Shown here: piece after piece, positions 48,200 through 57,757 of the stretch
Layout of the letters: each line of letters starts with the position of its first letter
Numbering within the stretch: the first letter of the stretch is position 1
DNA from: an uncultured Elusimicrobia bacterium
GTDB lineage: Bacteria > Elusimicrobiota > Elusimicrobia > Elusimicrobiales > Elusimicrobiaceae
DNA length: 64,000 bases
Assembly: GCA_945913025.1 (NCBI GenBank)
Contig: CAMECJ010000006.1
Span: 53,088 to 117,087 of the forward strand
Reading direction: 5' to 3'
Notes under the pieces: model-generated
What the model was told of the DNA's origin: nothing
What the model saw: the letters and a program-made list of their open reading frames with translations, nothing else
Database searches by the model: none
Program-made: the position numbers and the translations under genes

Positions 48200-49240
48200 A
48201 TGGACAAGCAACAGGTAAATGACAAAATAAACCGAGTAGAAAATTCTCCCAAAAATGCTTATAACGCCTTTGTTGCCCAGAGATTAAGGCAGGGTGTGCT
48301 GAATGTAGATCGGGCCGCCATAGAGTGCGAAGTGAATAAACGAACAATCCAGCGGGATATAAAAATTTTGAAGGCCGCCGGTGTCCGCATTTCTAAATCG
48401 CTGACCACCAATTCCAATTACAAGTTGGACCCGGAATTTCGGTTCTTGGATCTTCATATTACGCAGGACAATTTAGCAAATTTCCTACACACCATGAAGG
48501 GCATGATGATGTTTAGCCGGCAACCGTTAGATTTATTAAACCCCCTGCAAAAAGAACTGTTTGAAATGGCCCAGCACGATGAAGTAAACCGAAGAAAAAT
48601 CCAAATCAATGCGGATAGAGATTTCCGTTTGCATACAACACCCGCTCAGTTTAACGGTATGCTTTTGCAAGGGGAAAGCGACCTTACGGCACCAATATTT
48701 CGCTTGCAGGCCTTCTTTTTAGCAGATGATATGCTTAATAAGGTGGAGGCGGATCGGAACTATGGTTATCAAGAATTGCAGCTTTCCGAGATGCTGCGTG
48801 TATCTGCACATTGTGCGCGTATTACTCGTAAATATAACGAAGCCATTGACACTTTAAAAATGCAATTAAAAAAGAAGCCAAAAGATGCCTGGTCTTGGGG
48901 TGAGTTGGCTTTTGTGTATTACGAAAAGGGGGATATTGCTTCTGCCATACAAACCTTAAAAACAGGTTATCAAAAAACATTGGAAGAAACATTAAACTTG
49001 TATTTAGCGTTTTTATTAGGGGAAGCTAAGCGATACGAGGCTGCCATAAAATGCTTTAAGAGCGTTTATTCCGCGCCGGACCTGGTCTTGTCTTTTTCTG
49101 CAGAAATGCACAAGCGGGCGGGCAAGTTAGATTTGGCTTTGCATGAAATTGATGAAGCTTTGGCTATCTTCCCAAATTCTATTTATCAAGCCCAGAAAAA
49201 AATGATTGAAGTTTCCTTTAACTCTAAAACTAAAGAATAG
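48200..49240 (+). CDS. HTH-TPR fusion protein, putative regulator
   Basis: HTH-like VDRAAIECEVNKRTIQRDIKILKAAGVRI followed by TPR-like repeats (NEAIDTLKMQLKKKPKDAWSWGELAFVYYEKGDIASAIQTLKTGYQ). Confidence 0.7.
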   Translation: MDKQQVNDKINRVENSPKNAYNAFVAQRLRQGVLNVDRAAIECEVNKRTIQRDIKILKAAGVRISKSLTTNSNYKLDPEFRFLDLHITQDNLANFLHTMKGMMMFSRQPLDLLNPLQKELFEMAQHDEVNRRKIQINADRDFRLHTTPAQFNGMLLQGESDLTAPIFRLQAFFLADDMLNKVEADRNYGYQELQLSEMLRVSAHCARITRKYNEAIDTLKMQLKKKPKDAWSWGELAFVYYEKGDIASAIQTLKTGYQKTLEETLNLYLAFLLGEAKRYEAAIKCFKSVYSAPDLVLSFSAEMHKRAGKLDLALHEIDEALAIFPNSIYQAQKKMIEVSFNSKTKE

Positions 49241-49421
49241 CGAAAAAGACCGAAAATAGCCTTTGCTGTATTGGGAAGGAAGGTGTCCACAAAGTGTCCA
49301 TTTTCGGTTAAAAATGGTTAATATTGGTAAATAATGATAAAAAAATACTGCCAACTGACGTTGGCGGTATTTTTATGTTTTGTCGTCGTGGATTAATAAG
49401 TATTAATCGCTATTAACAAAC

Positions 49422-49493
49422 TGCGCTCGGCGGGAGTCGAACCCACATTTCCAGCTTCGGAGGCTGACGCTCTATCCATTGAACTACGAGCGC
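49422..49493 (-). tRNA. tRNA-Arg (anticodon CCG)
   Basis: Minus strand GCGCTCGTAGTTCAATGGATAGAGCGTCAGCCTCCGAAGCTGGAAATGTGGGTTCGACTCCCGCCGAGCGCA; anticodon loop CTCCGAA. Confidence 0.93.
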
Positions 49494-49746
49494 GTAAAGA
49501 TATATTCATTCTAGCAAATTATCACGCCGAAAAAACTCCTTTCTTTTGTGTGTATTCGCACGCGTGCGCTTTCTCCGGTAAGAAATCCTGCCGGAGAAGG
49601 GGTAAGTATGAAAGATAAAAAAGGGGCATTGTTTTCCTTGGCAGCAAATCCCGCTGTAGACGGATCCTTTTTGTTATACTGGAAAAAAACGTCGGTTTTT
49701 ATTACAATATGGAAAGCTTTTATGTCCGCCTATCATCAGGGGTTTT

Positions 49747-51360
49747 ATGCACAAATTCTTTTCTTGTTTTACCGTTAAAAATATCACGCTGTTCTTGTTT
49801 TTTATTTGTTTGGGGGGAGGACTCAGCCTGTTTTTGGGGCAGGACGTTTGTTTTGATTTGCAAAATTATCATCTTTATATTCCTTATGCGTTCCTGCACG
49901 GACGTATGGGGACGGATATTATCCCTGCGGGTGCGCTGCATACGTTTTTCAATCCCTTGTTGGACGTTCCTTCCTTTCTGCTCTTTTCCTATTTAAACAA
50001 CTGGCCTCTTTTGACGGGCTTTTTAATGGGCGGCCTATACGGGCTGTTCTTATTTGTATTGTGGAAAACGCTGGGTTTTTTCTTCGGCGGAGATACCCGC
50101 GAAGAGAAATGGCTGCGCGTTGCGGTGTTGTGCTTGGCGGGAACGGGGATTGCGTCTTTGTCCCAAATCGGCCGTTTTACCAACGAGATGCAAACCGCGG
50201 TCATCGGTATGATAGCGTGTTGGTTTTTGTGCAAATCCGCTTTTGAGGAACACTCCGGCGTCAAATACGCGTTTGCCGCCGTTTTTGCGGCCTCGTTGGC
50301 GGCAGGCATGAAATATACTGCGGGACCTGTTGCTGTAGGGATTTGTTTCACCGCACTCGTATTATTTTGGCAGGAGAAGCGTACGTGGAAAGCGTATGTC
50401 GGGCTGGCGGTGTTTGCCGCTTTCGGTTTTCTGCTCGCGGACGGTTGGTTCCTGTGGAAAAAATGGACGGTTTTGGGGAACCCTTTATTCCCGTATTTTA
50501 ACCATATTTTTAAGTCTCCGTATTTTCCGGTTCTTTCGCTGCCCAACGGGTTCGCCACGCCGCACGGTTTGAAAGAATGGTTATTTCTGCCCTTTTTGAG
50601 ATTCAATTTCCCTATTTTGGAGTATCATCTGGATTTCCGGTTAGTATTGGGGATGGTTTCGTTTTGGGGGTTATTTCTTGTCCATTTGATACGCAGAAAG
50701 GCGGTATGGACTAAGGCGGAAACGCTTTGTTTATGTCTGTTTGCAGGCTCGTATATCCCGTGGGTGTTGCTGTTTGGCAATATGCGGTATGTGATTTGCT
50801 TGGAAGCGTTTTCTTCTGTATTATTTGTTTTGTTGATTCGCCGGTTTATTTCGGTGCGCATAGCATTGGTGGCCGTGCTTATCGTTTGGGGGGCGGTACT
50901 GCGCCCTTTCCCGACGTTTTTGCGCCAGCCGTTTCCCGATAAAAATATTTCGTTTTCTGCACCGGTGTCTATTCCGGACGGCGCATTTGTCGTCGTAGCT
51001 GGCCACATTTCCTTTTTGATCCCGTTTTTGAATCCGAATGCGCGTTACGCGGGCGGCGTATATTTCCAACCGGAAAAATTCCCGCTTGCGCCTCCGGAGG
51101 AACTGGCTAAATTTAACTGGCTTCAGCCGAACGATTATAAGCACTATTTTGCCGAGTCGGCGCGCAACGCCATTGCACAGCATCAGGGACCGGTATATAT
51201 ACTGGCTCCCGCCACGCGTTGGATGTGGGAAGATTCGCTGTGGGCGGAATACGGCGTTAAGGTGCCCCATAGCGGGAGAAAATGCCGGTTTTTTCACGTT
51301 TCGTTGGACGTGATATATGACGGTTTTGTAGTATGTAAAGCCGAAAAAGTGGGTGATTAA
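49747..51360 (+). CDS. Polytopic membrane protein, putative polyprenyl-phosphate-sugar glycosyltransferase
   Basis: About 10 TM segments with conserved early acidic loop (GQDVCFDLQNYHLYIPYAFLHGRMGTDI); paralogous to 52099-53694. Confidence 0.6.
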   Translation: MHKFFSCFTVKNITLFLFFICLGGGLSLFLGQDVCFDLQNYHLYIPYAFLHGRMGTDIIPAGALHTFFNPLLDVPSFLLFSYLNNWPLLTGFLMGGLYGLFLFVLWKTLGFFFGGDTREEKWLRVAVLCLAGTGIASLSQIGRFTNEMQTAVIGMIACWFLCKSAFEEHSGVKYAFAAVFAASLAAGMKYTAGPVAVGICFTALVLFWQEKRTWKAYVGLAVFAAFGFLLADGWFLWKKWTVLGNPLFPYFNHIFKSPYFPVLSLPNGFATPHGLKEWLFLPFLRFNFPILEYHLDFRLVLGMVSFWGLFLVHLIRRKAVWTKAETLCLCLFAGSYIPWVLLFGNMRYVICLEAFSSVLFVLLIRRFISVRIALVAVLIVWGAVLRPFPTFLRQPFPDKNISFSAPVSIPDGAFVVVAGHISFLIPFLNPNARYAGGVYFQPEKFPLAPPEELAKFNWLQPNDYKHYFAESARNAIAQHQGPVYILAPATRWMWEDSLWAEYGVKVPHSGRKCRFFHVSLDVIYDGFVVCKAEKVGD

Positions 51361-51362
51361 GT

Positions 51363-52097
51363 ATGAATAAAGAACAGTCTGTCCCCGAACTGAGTATTGT
51401 GTTTCCGTGTTTGAATGAGGAAGCTTCCTTGGCGCGTTGTTTAAGTACGGCGCGCGCGGCGTGCCAACAGGCGGGCGTTTCGTTTGAGCTGGTGGTGGCG
51501 GATAACGGTTCCACCGACAACAGTATAGAAATCGCCCGCGCGGAAGGTGCACGTGTGGTTCCCGTGGAGCAAAAAGGATACGGCTCCGCTTTGCACCACG
51601 GCATTTTGGCGGCGCAGGGGACGTATGTGGCGTTTTGCGATGCGGACGGCTCGTATCCCGTGGAATTTTTTGCCGAGATGTGGAAGCGCATCAAGCGTGA
51701 GCAAGTGGATTTACTGTTAGCCAACCGTTTGATTGCACCGATGGAAAAGAACGCTATGCCGTTTTTAAACCGCTATGCGGGTACGCCTGTGCTGTCCGCG
51801 CTCATCCGTTGGCTTTTTTCGTTTCCGGTGTACGATTGTAACAGCGGAATGCGGATCATGCGGCGGGATAAATATGAAGCATTGGGTTTAAAACATACGG
51901 GAATGGCCTATGCCAGCGAAATGTTGTGCGCGGCGGCTATTAAGGGGCTTAGTTACAAAGAGTGTCCGATGTCGCATTTTTCAAAAGATTCGCGCGGTGG
52001 GCGTCCGCCGCATTTAAACCGTTGGCGAGACGGCTGGGCGCATTTGTGCGTGATTATAAAAATGTTTTGGGAGTCTAAAAAGGAAGGTAAAAAATAA
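51363..52097 (+). CDS. Family 2 glycosyltransferase, DPM1-like
   Basis: LSIVFPCLNEEASLARCL, VVADNGSTDNSIEIARAEGARVV, FCDADGSYP. Confidence 0.88.
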   Translation: MNKEQSVPELSIVFPCLNEEASLARCLSTARAACQQAGVSFELVVADNGSTDNSIEIARAEGARVVPVEQKGYGSALHHGILAAQGTYVAFCDADGSYPVEFFAEMWKRIKREQVDLLLANRLIAPMEKNAMPFLNRYAGTPVLSALIRWLFSFPVYDCNSGMRIMRRDKYEALGLKHTGMAYASEMLCAAAIKGLSYKECPMSHFSKDSRGGRPPHLNRWRDGWAHLCVIIKMFWESKKEGKK

Positions 52098-52098
52098 T

Positions 52099-53694
52099 AT
52101 GAATTTACGTAACTCGTTGCAAAAGTTTACGTCTCCGTCCTGGCGGGAAGGGGGAATGTTGGCCGCCTTTGCCGTTTTGGGCGGTTTGATGAGTTTGTTG
52201 TCGGGACAGGATGTGTCGCCGGAACCGTTTAGGCACAATCTCTATCCCGCGTATGCGCTTTTGTCGGGCCGTATGGGGATTGATGTGGTAGCGGCGGGGG
52301 CCGGGCCCTCCGTGAGTCCGCTGTTGTTTATTCCGTATTATCTTGTTTTTGTAAAACTGAATGCGTGGCCGACATTATCGCTTTTCCTGCGCGGGATTCC
52401 GTACGGGCTGTTGATGTTTTTGGTGTGGAAGATTGCTAAGGTGGTTTTCCGGACGGAAGGGGAAAAATTTTTCCGTTGGGCGGTAACGATTTTAGCGGTA
52501 ACGGGATATGCCGCAGTAAGCCAAATCGGGCGCGGAAACGGAAGTTTGTGGCTGGCGGTACTGGGCGTGTGGGCGTGTTATTTATGCTTCTGCTCCCAGC
52601 GAAAAAACGCTGTTGCAGCTGCTTTTTTTGTGGCGTCCTTTGGGGCGGGGCTGGATATTTCCGCGCTGCCTGTGTTGGCAGGGCTGGCGGTCTCGTTACC
52701 GTTGGTGTGTCCGAAAGAAAAAAGCGGTTGGCTGAAAATACTGGGCTGTACGGTTTTGGGATTTTTAATCAGCGCCTCCGTAACGGCGTGGTACACGTGG
52801 CGCGTGACGGGCGGACTGGAATCGTTTTGGCTGGCCTTGTGGCCGAAGGGCTGGGCATTTGCGGCTTCTCCGTTTGTGGTAAAGTGGGAGATGCCGCTTT
52901 TTTGGAAAGAGTGGCTGTTATTGCCCTTTTTGCGCACGGAACATTCCTTGGCAGGTTATCTGTTGGATCCCCGTTTGGCGGGTGGCGTGATTGGCGCGCT
53001 TATTTTAATCGGCAAACGCTTTTTTGGCGCGCCGTCGGAACGGATTCGGGAAGAATTGGTTTGGTGTCTGTTTTTTGTGGGCGCGTACGTCTGCTGGCTG
53101 GTCGGGTTTAGAGATGAGTTTTCCTCGGTTATCTTGGAAGTGGTTTCTATGCTGCTCCTTGGCCGCGTCTTATTGTGGGTGGCCGGCGCGCGCTGGGGCG
53201 TGTTGTGTCTTGCCTCGTGGATGTTTGTCTTTCCGCCGTCGTTTTCGGACTCCCGTCAAGCGCCGGAAGGCGTGAACTTTTCGTTTTTTAACGAAGCCGT
53301 TTTGACGGAAAATCCGCTTGTGCTGTTGGGCGGACACCTGTCGGGCGTTGCGCCGTTCTTGCCGCAGCAGGCGCGTTTTGTAGGGGGGATTTGGTTTGAT
53401 CCGGCGGATTATGATCCCGCCAAGCAGTTTTTCTTGCACCGTTTAAATCCGCTTCCGCGGGGATATTATTCACACCGGTTTGACGATAAAATCCGCGCGG
53501 CGGTACGCGGCCATTCGGGCGATATTTACGCATTGTTTGATAACGAAGAGCCAGCGTCGGAAAACACCGTTTGGCGCCGTTACGGCGTAGAATTGGCGGA
53601 ACCGGTTGAAAAATGTCAGACGCTTTACTCCGGTATGGACATTTGGCCGAAAGGGCTGTTATTATGCCGTATGAAAAAAACAACGAAAAAATAG
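52099..53694 (+). CDS. Polytopic membrane protein, paralog of 49747-51360
   Basis: GGLMSLLSGQDVSPEPFRHNLYPAYALLSGRMGIDVVAAGAGPSVSPLL aligns with GGGLSLFLGQDVCFDLQNYHLYIPYAFLHGRMGTDIIPAGALHTFFNPLL. Confidence 0.6.
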   Translation: MNLRNSLQKFTSPSWREGGMLAAFAVLGGLMSLLSGQDVSPEPFRHNLYPAYALLSGRMGIDVVAAGAGPSVSPLLFIPYYLVFVKLNAWPTLSLFLRGIPYGLLMFLVWKIAKVVFRTEGEKFFRWAVTILAVTGYAAVSQIGRGNGSLWLAVLGVWACYLCFCSQRKNAVAAAFFVASFGAGLDISALPVLAGLAVSLPLVCPKEKSGWLKILGCTVLGFLISASVTAWYTWRVTGGLESFWLALWPKGWAFAASPFVVKWEMPLFWKEWLLLPFLRTEHSLAGYLLDPRLAGGVIGALILIGKRFFGAPSERIREELVWCLFFVGAYVCWLVGFRDEFSSVILEVVSMLLLGRVLLWVAGARWGVLCLASWMFVFPPSFSDSRQAPEGVNFSFFNEAVLTENPLVLLGGHLSGVAPFLPQQARFVGGIWFDPADYDPAKQFFLHRLNPLPRGYYSHRFDDKIRAAVRGHSGDIYALFDNEEPASENTVWRRYGVELAEPVEKCQTLYSGMDIWPKGLLLCRMKKTTKK

Positions 53695-53722
53695 ACGATT
53701 GAACAAGGTACTCAAAGAACAT

Positions 53723-53755
53723 ACAAGCCCGCTTTTAAATAGCGGGCTTGTTGCG
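53723..53755. terminator. Bidirectional terminator
   Basis: ACAAGCCCGCT TTTAAAT AGCGGGCTTGT. Confidence 0.8.
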
Positions 53756-53767
53756 TTTAAAACGATT

Positions 53768-54835
53768 TTAATTGCGGCGTTTAAGCAAGTGTACTTTCTT
53801 TTGAAACCGTTTAATTTGCGGCGTACGGATTTGGCGCAGCTGTTCTTCCATCCACTGCGGCGAGGACGAGAACGGAAAAAACGGCATAACCACGTCCGCT
53901 CCGGCTTCCAACGCTTTGTTCATCCGCGCGCCGATGGTGGTAATGTCCGCCCCTTCGGCGGCTTCCATATTCAGCGCATCGGGAATAATCAGCCCTTGGT
54001 AGGGGATTTCTTTGCGTAAGAAACGGTAAAATGCGGGCGAAAAAATGGACGTTGTATCCTTGTCTACCGCCGGATATACGGCAAGCGCCGTCATCAGGCA
54101 GTTCCAGCGGGCGGCCTCTTCAAACGGCTTAACGCCGCGGGCGCGCAGCGTGTCCAACGAGTCGGTTATTTCCTGCTGCGTTTGGTGCGGATCCGTTTCT
54201 GTGGGCGCACCCGGGAAATGTTTGTAACAAGGCGTTACGCCGCCGTCGTCAAGGCCTTTGGCAAACGCATCGGCAAGCGCCTTGGCGGTTTCGGGATTTT
54301 GGGAAAAATAGCGGCTTTTGCGGTGGGTTTTCGGGCCGGCGGAGGGTTCAGCCAGCGGGGCGAATACCACGTCAATCGTCAGGTCTTTGAGCGTTTTGCC
54401 CGTACGCACGCCGTATTCGTACGCCTGCCGGACGGCTTCGTCAAAATTCTTTTCCGCCAGTTTGCCGAAAGTTTCGGGCGCGGGCGCGTCAAATCCGTCT
54501 ACAAAATGTTTGATCCGGTTGACCGCGCCGCCTTCCTGATCAATAAAAAACAGGAAATCTTTTCTGCCCAATACTTCTTCCAGTTCTTTTTTAAGATCGG
54601 GCAGTTTCAGCCCGGGGTGTATGGGAATACTTAATAAAAAACCGTACGGGTTGATGTTTTTGAGGAACTGTTTGTCCTCCGGCGTCATCGGATAGCGGTT
54701 AATCAGCAGCACGACGGGCATAATGTCCTTTTTGTGGGGCAAAAAGGCTTGGCACGCGCCAAATATAATCAGGCACGCCAGCGCGAGCCGTACGATATTT
54801 TTAAAAGAAAGCAAACGGGTTAGTTTTTGTGTCAT
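53768..54835 (-). CDS. Second GH3 (NagZ-like) protein, membrane-anchored
   Basis: FFIDQEGGAVNRI, CYKHFPGAPTETDPHQ, GLIIPDALNMEAAEG; N-terminal TM/lipobox-like segment. Confidence 0.82.
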   Translation of the reverse strand: MTQKLTRLLSFKNIVRLALACLIIFGACQAFLPHKKDIMPVVLLINRYPMTPEDKQFLKNINPYGFLLSIPIHPGLKLPDLKKELEEVLGRKDFLFFIDQEGGAVNRIKHFVDGFDAPAPETFGKLAEKNFDEAVRQAYEYGVRTGKTLKDLTIDVVFAPLAEPSAGPKTHRKSRYFSQNPETAKALADAFAKGLDDGGVTPCYKHFPGAPTETDPHQTQQEITDSLDTLRARGVKPFEEAARWNCLMTALAVYPAVDKDTTSIFSPAFYRFLRKEIPYQGLIIPDALNMEAAEGADITTIGARMNKALEAGADVVMPFFPFSSSPQWMEEQLRQIRTPQIKRFQKKVHLLKRRN

Positions 54836-56154
54836 ATTTCCACCTCTGTTGCGGCAAAATTGCCCAGCGCATATTTGCGCGGATATTCCAGCCAAATCGC
54901 CAGCAGCGCGCCCAAGCCCAGCAAATACGGATAGTACAAATACTGCATAATGTGCAGCGGCGATACGCCGGCAAGGCTGGCGGCCATTAACAGCTGTGCG
55001 CCGTAGGGGATAATCCCCTGTACAAAGCAGGAGAAAATATCAAGCAGGCTGGCCGCTCGGTTCGGGGCCACGTTAAATTTTTGGGCGATTTCTTTGGCAA
55101 TCGGCCCCGCCATAATCAGCGCAATCGTATTGTTGGCCGTACATAAGTTGGCAAAACCGACAATGCCCGCAATGCTTACCTCCGCCCCTTTTCGCGACGA
55201 GATTTTGGCCGTCAGTTTGTGAATAATCCACTTGAGTCCGCCGTTGTAACGGATGAGTTCCAACATTCCTCCCGCCAAAATGGTTACGATAATCAGTTCT
55301 CCCATTCCGTTGATGCCGGCTCCCATCGCCGTCGTCCAGCCCCACAGGTCAAACGCGCCCGTTATCAGGCCGATAGCCCCGCATAACACCGTTCCGCCGA
55401 GCAGTACGGCCATTACGTTAACGCCCATTACGGCGGCGGCGAGTACGGCAATATACGGCAGCACTTTCAGCCACGATACTTCCCCGTGCGAAAACGAGTG
55501 CGCCGCCCCGCTTCCGGCGAAAATATAGAGTACCAAGGTCAACAGCGCAAAAGGGATAACTATATGGAAATTCGTTTTAAATTTGTCGGCCATTTTACAG
55601 CCTTGGGAACGGGTGGCGACGATGGTAGTGTCAGAAATAAACGACAGGTTATCCCCGAACATCGCCCCGCTGACGACTACCGCGCTCATCAACGGCAGGG
55701 ACAATCCCGTCTCCTGTGCCAAGCCCGCGGCGACGGGCGTTAACGCCACAATCGTACCGACCGACGTGCCGACGGAAACCGATATCACGCACGAGGCCAA
55801 AAATACGCCGGCGGCCAGTACGTTATGGGGCAGTACGGAAAGCGTCAGGTTGACGGTAGCGTCTACGGCACCCATCGCTTTGGCGGTTTGGGCAAACGCG
55901 CCCGCCAGCACAAAAATCACCACCATCAGCATAATGTTGGTATTGGCCGCGCCTTTGCAAAAGAGTTCTATGCGGTTGTGTAAATTGCCGCCCTTGCTCA
56001 TCCATACGGCCACTACGGAAGAGATTACAAACGCCACGGTAATGGGCATTTTGTAAAAATCGCCCGCCGCCAGCGAAACGGCCAAATAGGAAAATAAGAA
56101 TACGGCCAAAGGTATCAGCGCAAAAGGATTGGGGGTAATGTCGTTTGGTTTCAT
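54832..56154 (-). CDS. NhaC-family Na+/H+ antiporter
   Basis: Polytopic; SVGTSVGTIVALTPVAAGLAQ, SGAMFGDNLSFISDTTIVATRSQGCKMADKFKTN. Confidence 0.87.
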   Translation of the reverse strand: MKPNDITPNPFALIPLAVFLFSYLAVSLAAGDFYKMPITVAFVISSVVAVWMSKGGNLHNRIELFCKGAANTNIMLMVVIFVLAGAFAQTAKAMGAVDATVNLTLSVLPHNVLAAGVFLASCVISVSVGTSVGTIVALTPVAAGLAQETGLSLPLMSAVVVSGAMFGDNLSFISDTTIVATRSQGCKMADKFKTNFHIVIPFALLTLVLYIFAGSGAAHSFSHGEVSWLKVLPYIAVLAAAVMGVNVMAVLLGGTVLCGAIGLITGAFDLWGWTTAMGAGINGMGELIIVTILAGGMLELIRYNGGLKWIIHKLTAKISSRKGAEVSIAGIVGFANLCTANNTIALIMAGPIAKEIAQKFNVAPNRAASLLDIFSCFVQGIIPYGAQLLMAASLAGVSPLHIMQYLYYPYLLGLGALLAIWLEYPRKYALGNFAATEVEI

Positions 56155-56294
56155 AAAAACTCCGCAAGGGCGGCCGCCGTCAGTGCGTAGAGGGCGGCAC
56201 AGAATAATGATATTATATAAATTTTAGGGGGCAGAGGCTTGCCCGTCTAAAAAGTGATACAATAAAGTGTCCGGTATGCCGGAGGGGAAATTTT

Positions 56295-57524
56295 ATGAAA
56301 GCCGTTATTATTACGATTGGAGATGAGATTTTACTCGGCCAGATTTTAGACACCAACTCGCGTTTTATTGCGCGCGAATTGGCCAAAACGGGCGCAGAAA
56401 CGGTGCAGATGCGTTCTGTGGCGGACGAACGAACCGCTATTTTGCGCGCCCTGCAGGAGGCGGTTTCGGCTGCCGATGCGGTGTTTGTTACGGGTGGGCT
56501 TGGTCCGACGAAAGACGATATTACTAAATCTGCTTTGGCGGAATTTTTTCACACGGAGCTTGTGGTCAACGCGCAGGCGCGCGCGTGGCTGGAGGAAATG
56601 TTTTCTTCCTGTCCGCAACGCTTGAACGCTTACAATAAAACGCAAGCCGTTTTGCCCAAAAACTGTACGCCGCTTCGCAATCTGAAAGGTACGGCGTGCG
56701 GAATGTGGTTTGAAAAAGACGGCAAAGCAGTGGTTTCGCTGCCAGGGGTGCCGTTTGAAACGGAGTATTTGTTTCCCGCCGAAGTACTGCCGCGGCTGCG
56801 GGCGAAATTCGGCGCGTCGCTGTTGCGGTACAAAATGGTAACGGTTTTTGAAATACCGGAAGCCGAACTGGCGATGAAACTGGCCTCGTTTGAAGAAATT
56901 TTGCCTAAGGGCGTAAATTTGGCGTATTTGCCTTCGGCGGGATATGTCCGCCTGCGGCTAACGGCCAAAGGGGCGGCGGCGGAAGCGTTGGACGGGCTTT
57001 TTGCGCAGCTTTTAAACGAACTTTCCGGCTTGAAATTTACGGAGAATACCCACGAAAGCGGGGAAGAAAATTTTTCCCGCCGCTTGCGCGCAAGCGGCAA
57101 GACCGTGGCTTGCGCCGAAAGCTGTACGGGGGGGAATATCGCGCGTATGCTGACGGCCGAGGCGGGCGCGTCCGCTTATTTTTTAGGCGGGGTGGTGGCG
57201 TATTCCAATGAGGTCAAACAGCGTGTTTTGGGCGTAAGTGCGGAGGATTTGGCGCGCTATGGAGCCGTGAGCGAACCCGTTGCGCGGCAAATGGCCGAAG
57301 GCGTACGGCGTATCACGGGGGCGGACTATGCGGCGGCCACTACGGGCATTGCCGGCCCGTCGGGGGGAACGGCGGAAAAGCCTGTCGGCACGGTGTGGAT
57401 TGCGGTAGCCGGCCCGCGCAGCACAAGGGCGGAAAAATTTGTATTTTCCCGCACGCGGGAGCGCAATATCGGCCGCGCTTCCGTGCAAGCGCTTCAAATG
57501 CTTTTGGAAGAGATTGAAAAATAA
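56295..57524 (+). CDS. cinA: CinA-family competence/damage-inducible protein
   Basis: ITIGDEILLGQILDTNSRFIARELAKTGAE, FVTGGLGPTKDDITK, CAESCTGGNIARMLT, TTGIAGPSGGTAEKPVGTV. Confidence 0.95.
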   Translation: MKAVIITIGDEILLGQILDTNSRFIARELAKTGAETVQMRSVADERTAILRALQEAVSAADAVFVTGGLGPTKDDITKSALAEFFHTELVVNAQARAWLEEMFSSCPQRLNAYNKTQAVLPKNCTPLRNLKGTACGMWFEKDGKAVVSLPGVPFETEYLFPAEVLPRLRAKFGASLLRYKMVTVFEIPEAELAMKLASFEEILPKGVNLAYLPSAGYVRLRLTAKGAAAEALDGLFAQLLNELSGLKFTENTHESGEENFSRRLRASGKTVACAESCTGGNIARMLTAEAGASAYFLGGVVAYSNEVKQRVLGVSAEDLARYGAVSEPVARQMAEGVRRITGADYAAATTGIAGPSGGTAEKPVGTVWIAVAGPRSTRAEKFVFSRTRERNIGRASVQALQMLLEEIEK

Positions 57525-57722
57525 CGTACACGCCCGCCGCCTGCTTTTTAGCGTGCATAACAACGAGATCCCGTATAACGACACTACGGGATGACGACTC
57601 TTTACCTGTCTCCTATTATTTGTCGTCGTTCATTCGTCCGCGTCATTTCTAAAATAGTGTGGCTTCGGTAGTCAGATGAGCGCGGATAATCCCCACAGCA
57701 CGGAAGGTCAATTCGCTGGGGC

Positions 57723-57757
57723 TTGACTTGTTTTTTTTTTTTGATACAGTGGGATTA
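57723..57757 (+). promoter_or_regulatory. Pilin promoter with T12 spacer (site 4)
   Basis: TTGACT-(tg T12 ga)-TACAGT; T12 at 57731-57742; pilin ATG at 57867. Confidence 0.65.

Noticed and set aside
49548-49778. 76-aa ORF upstream of the membrane glycosyltransferase.
   Set aside because: Overlaps the next gene start, no family resemblance; probably chance.
11672-54835. Two GH3 genes (11672 and 53768) as an unusual duplication.
   Set aside because: Multiple GH3/NagZ paralogs are common in bacteria; divergent and unlinked, so not notable alone.
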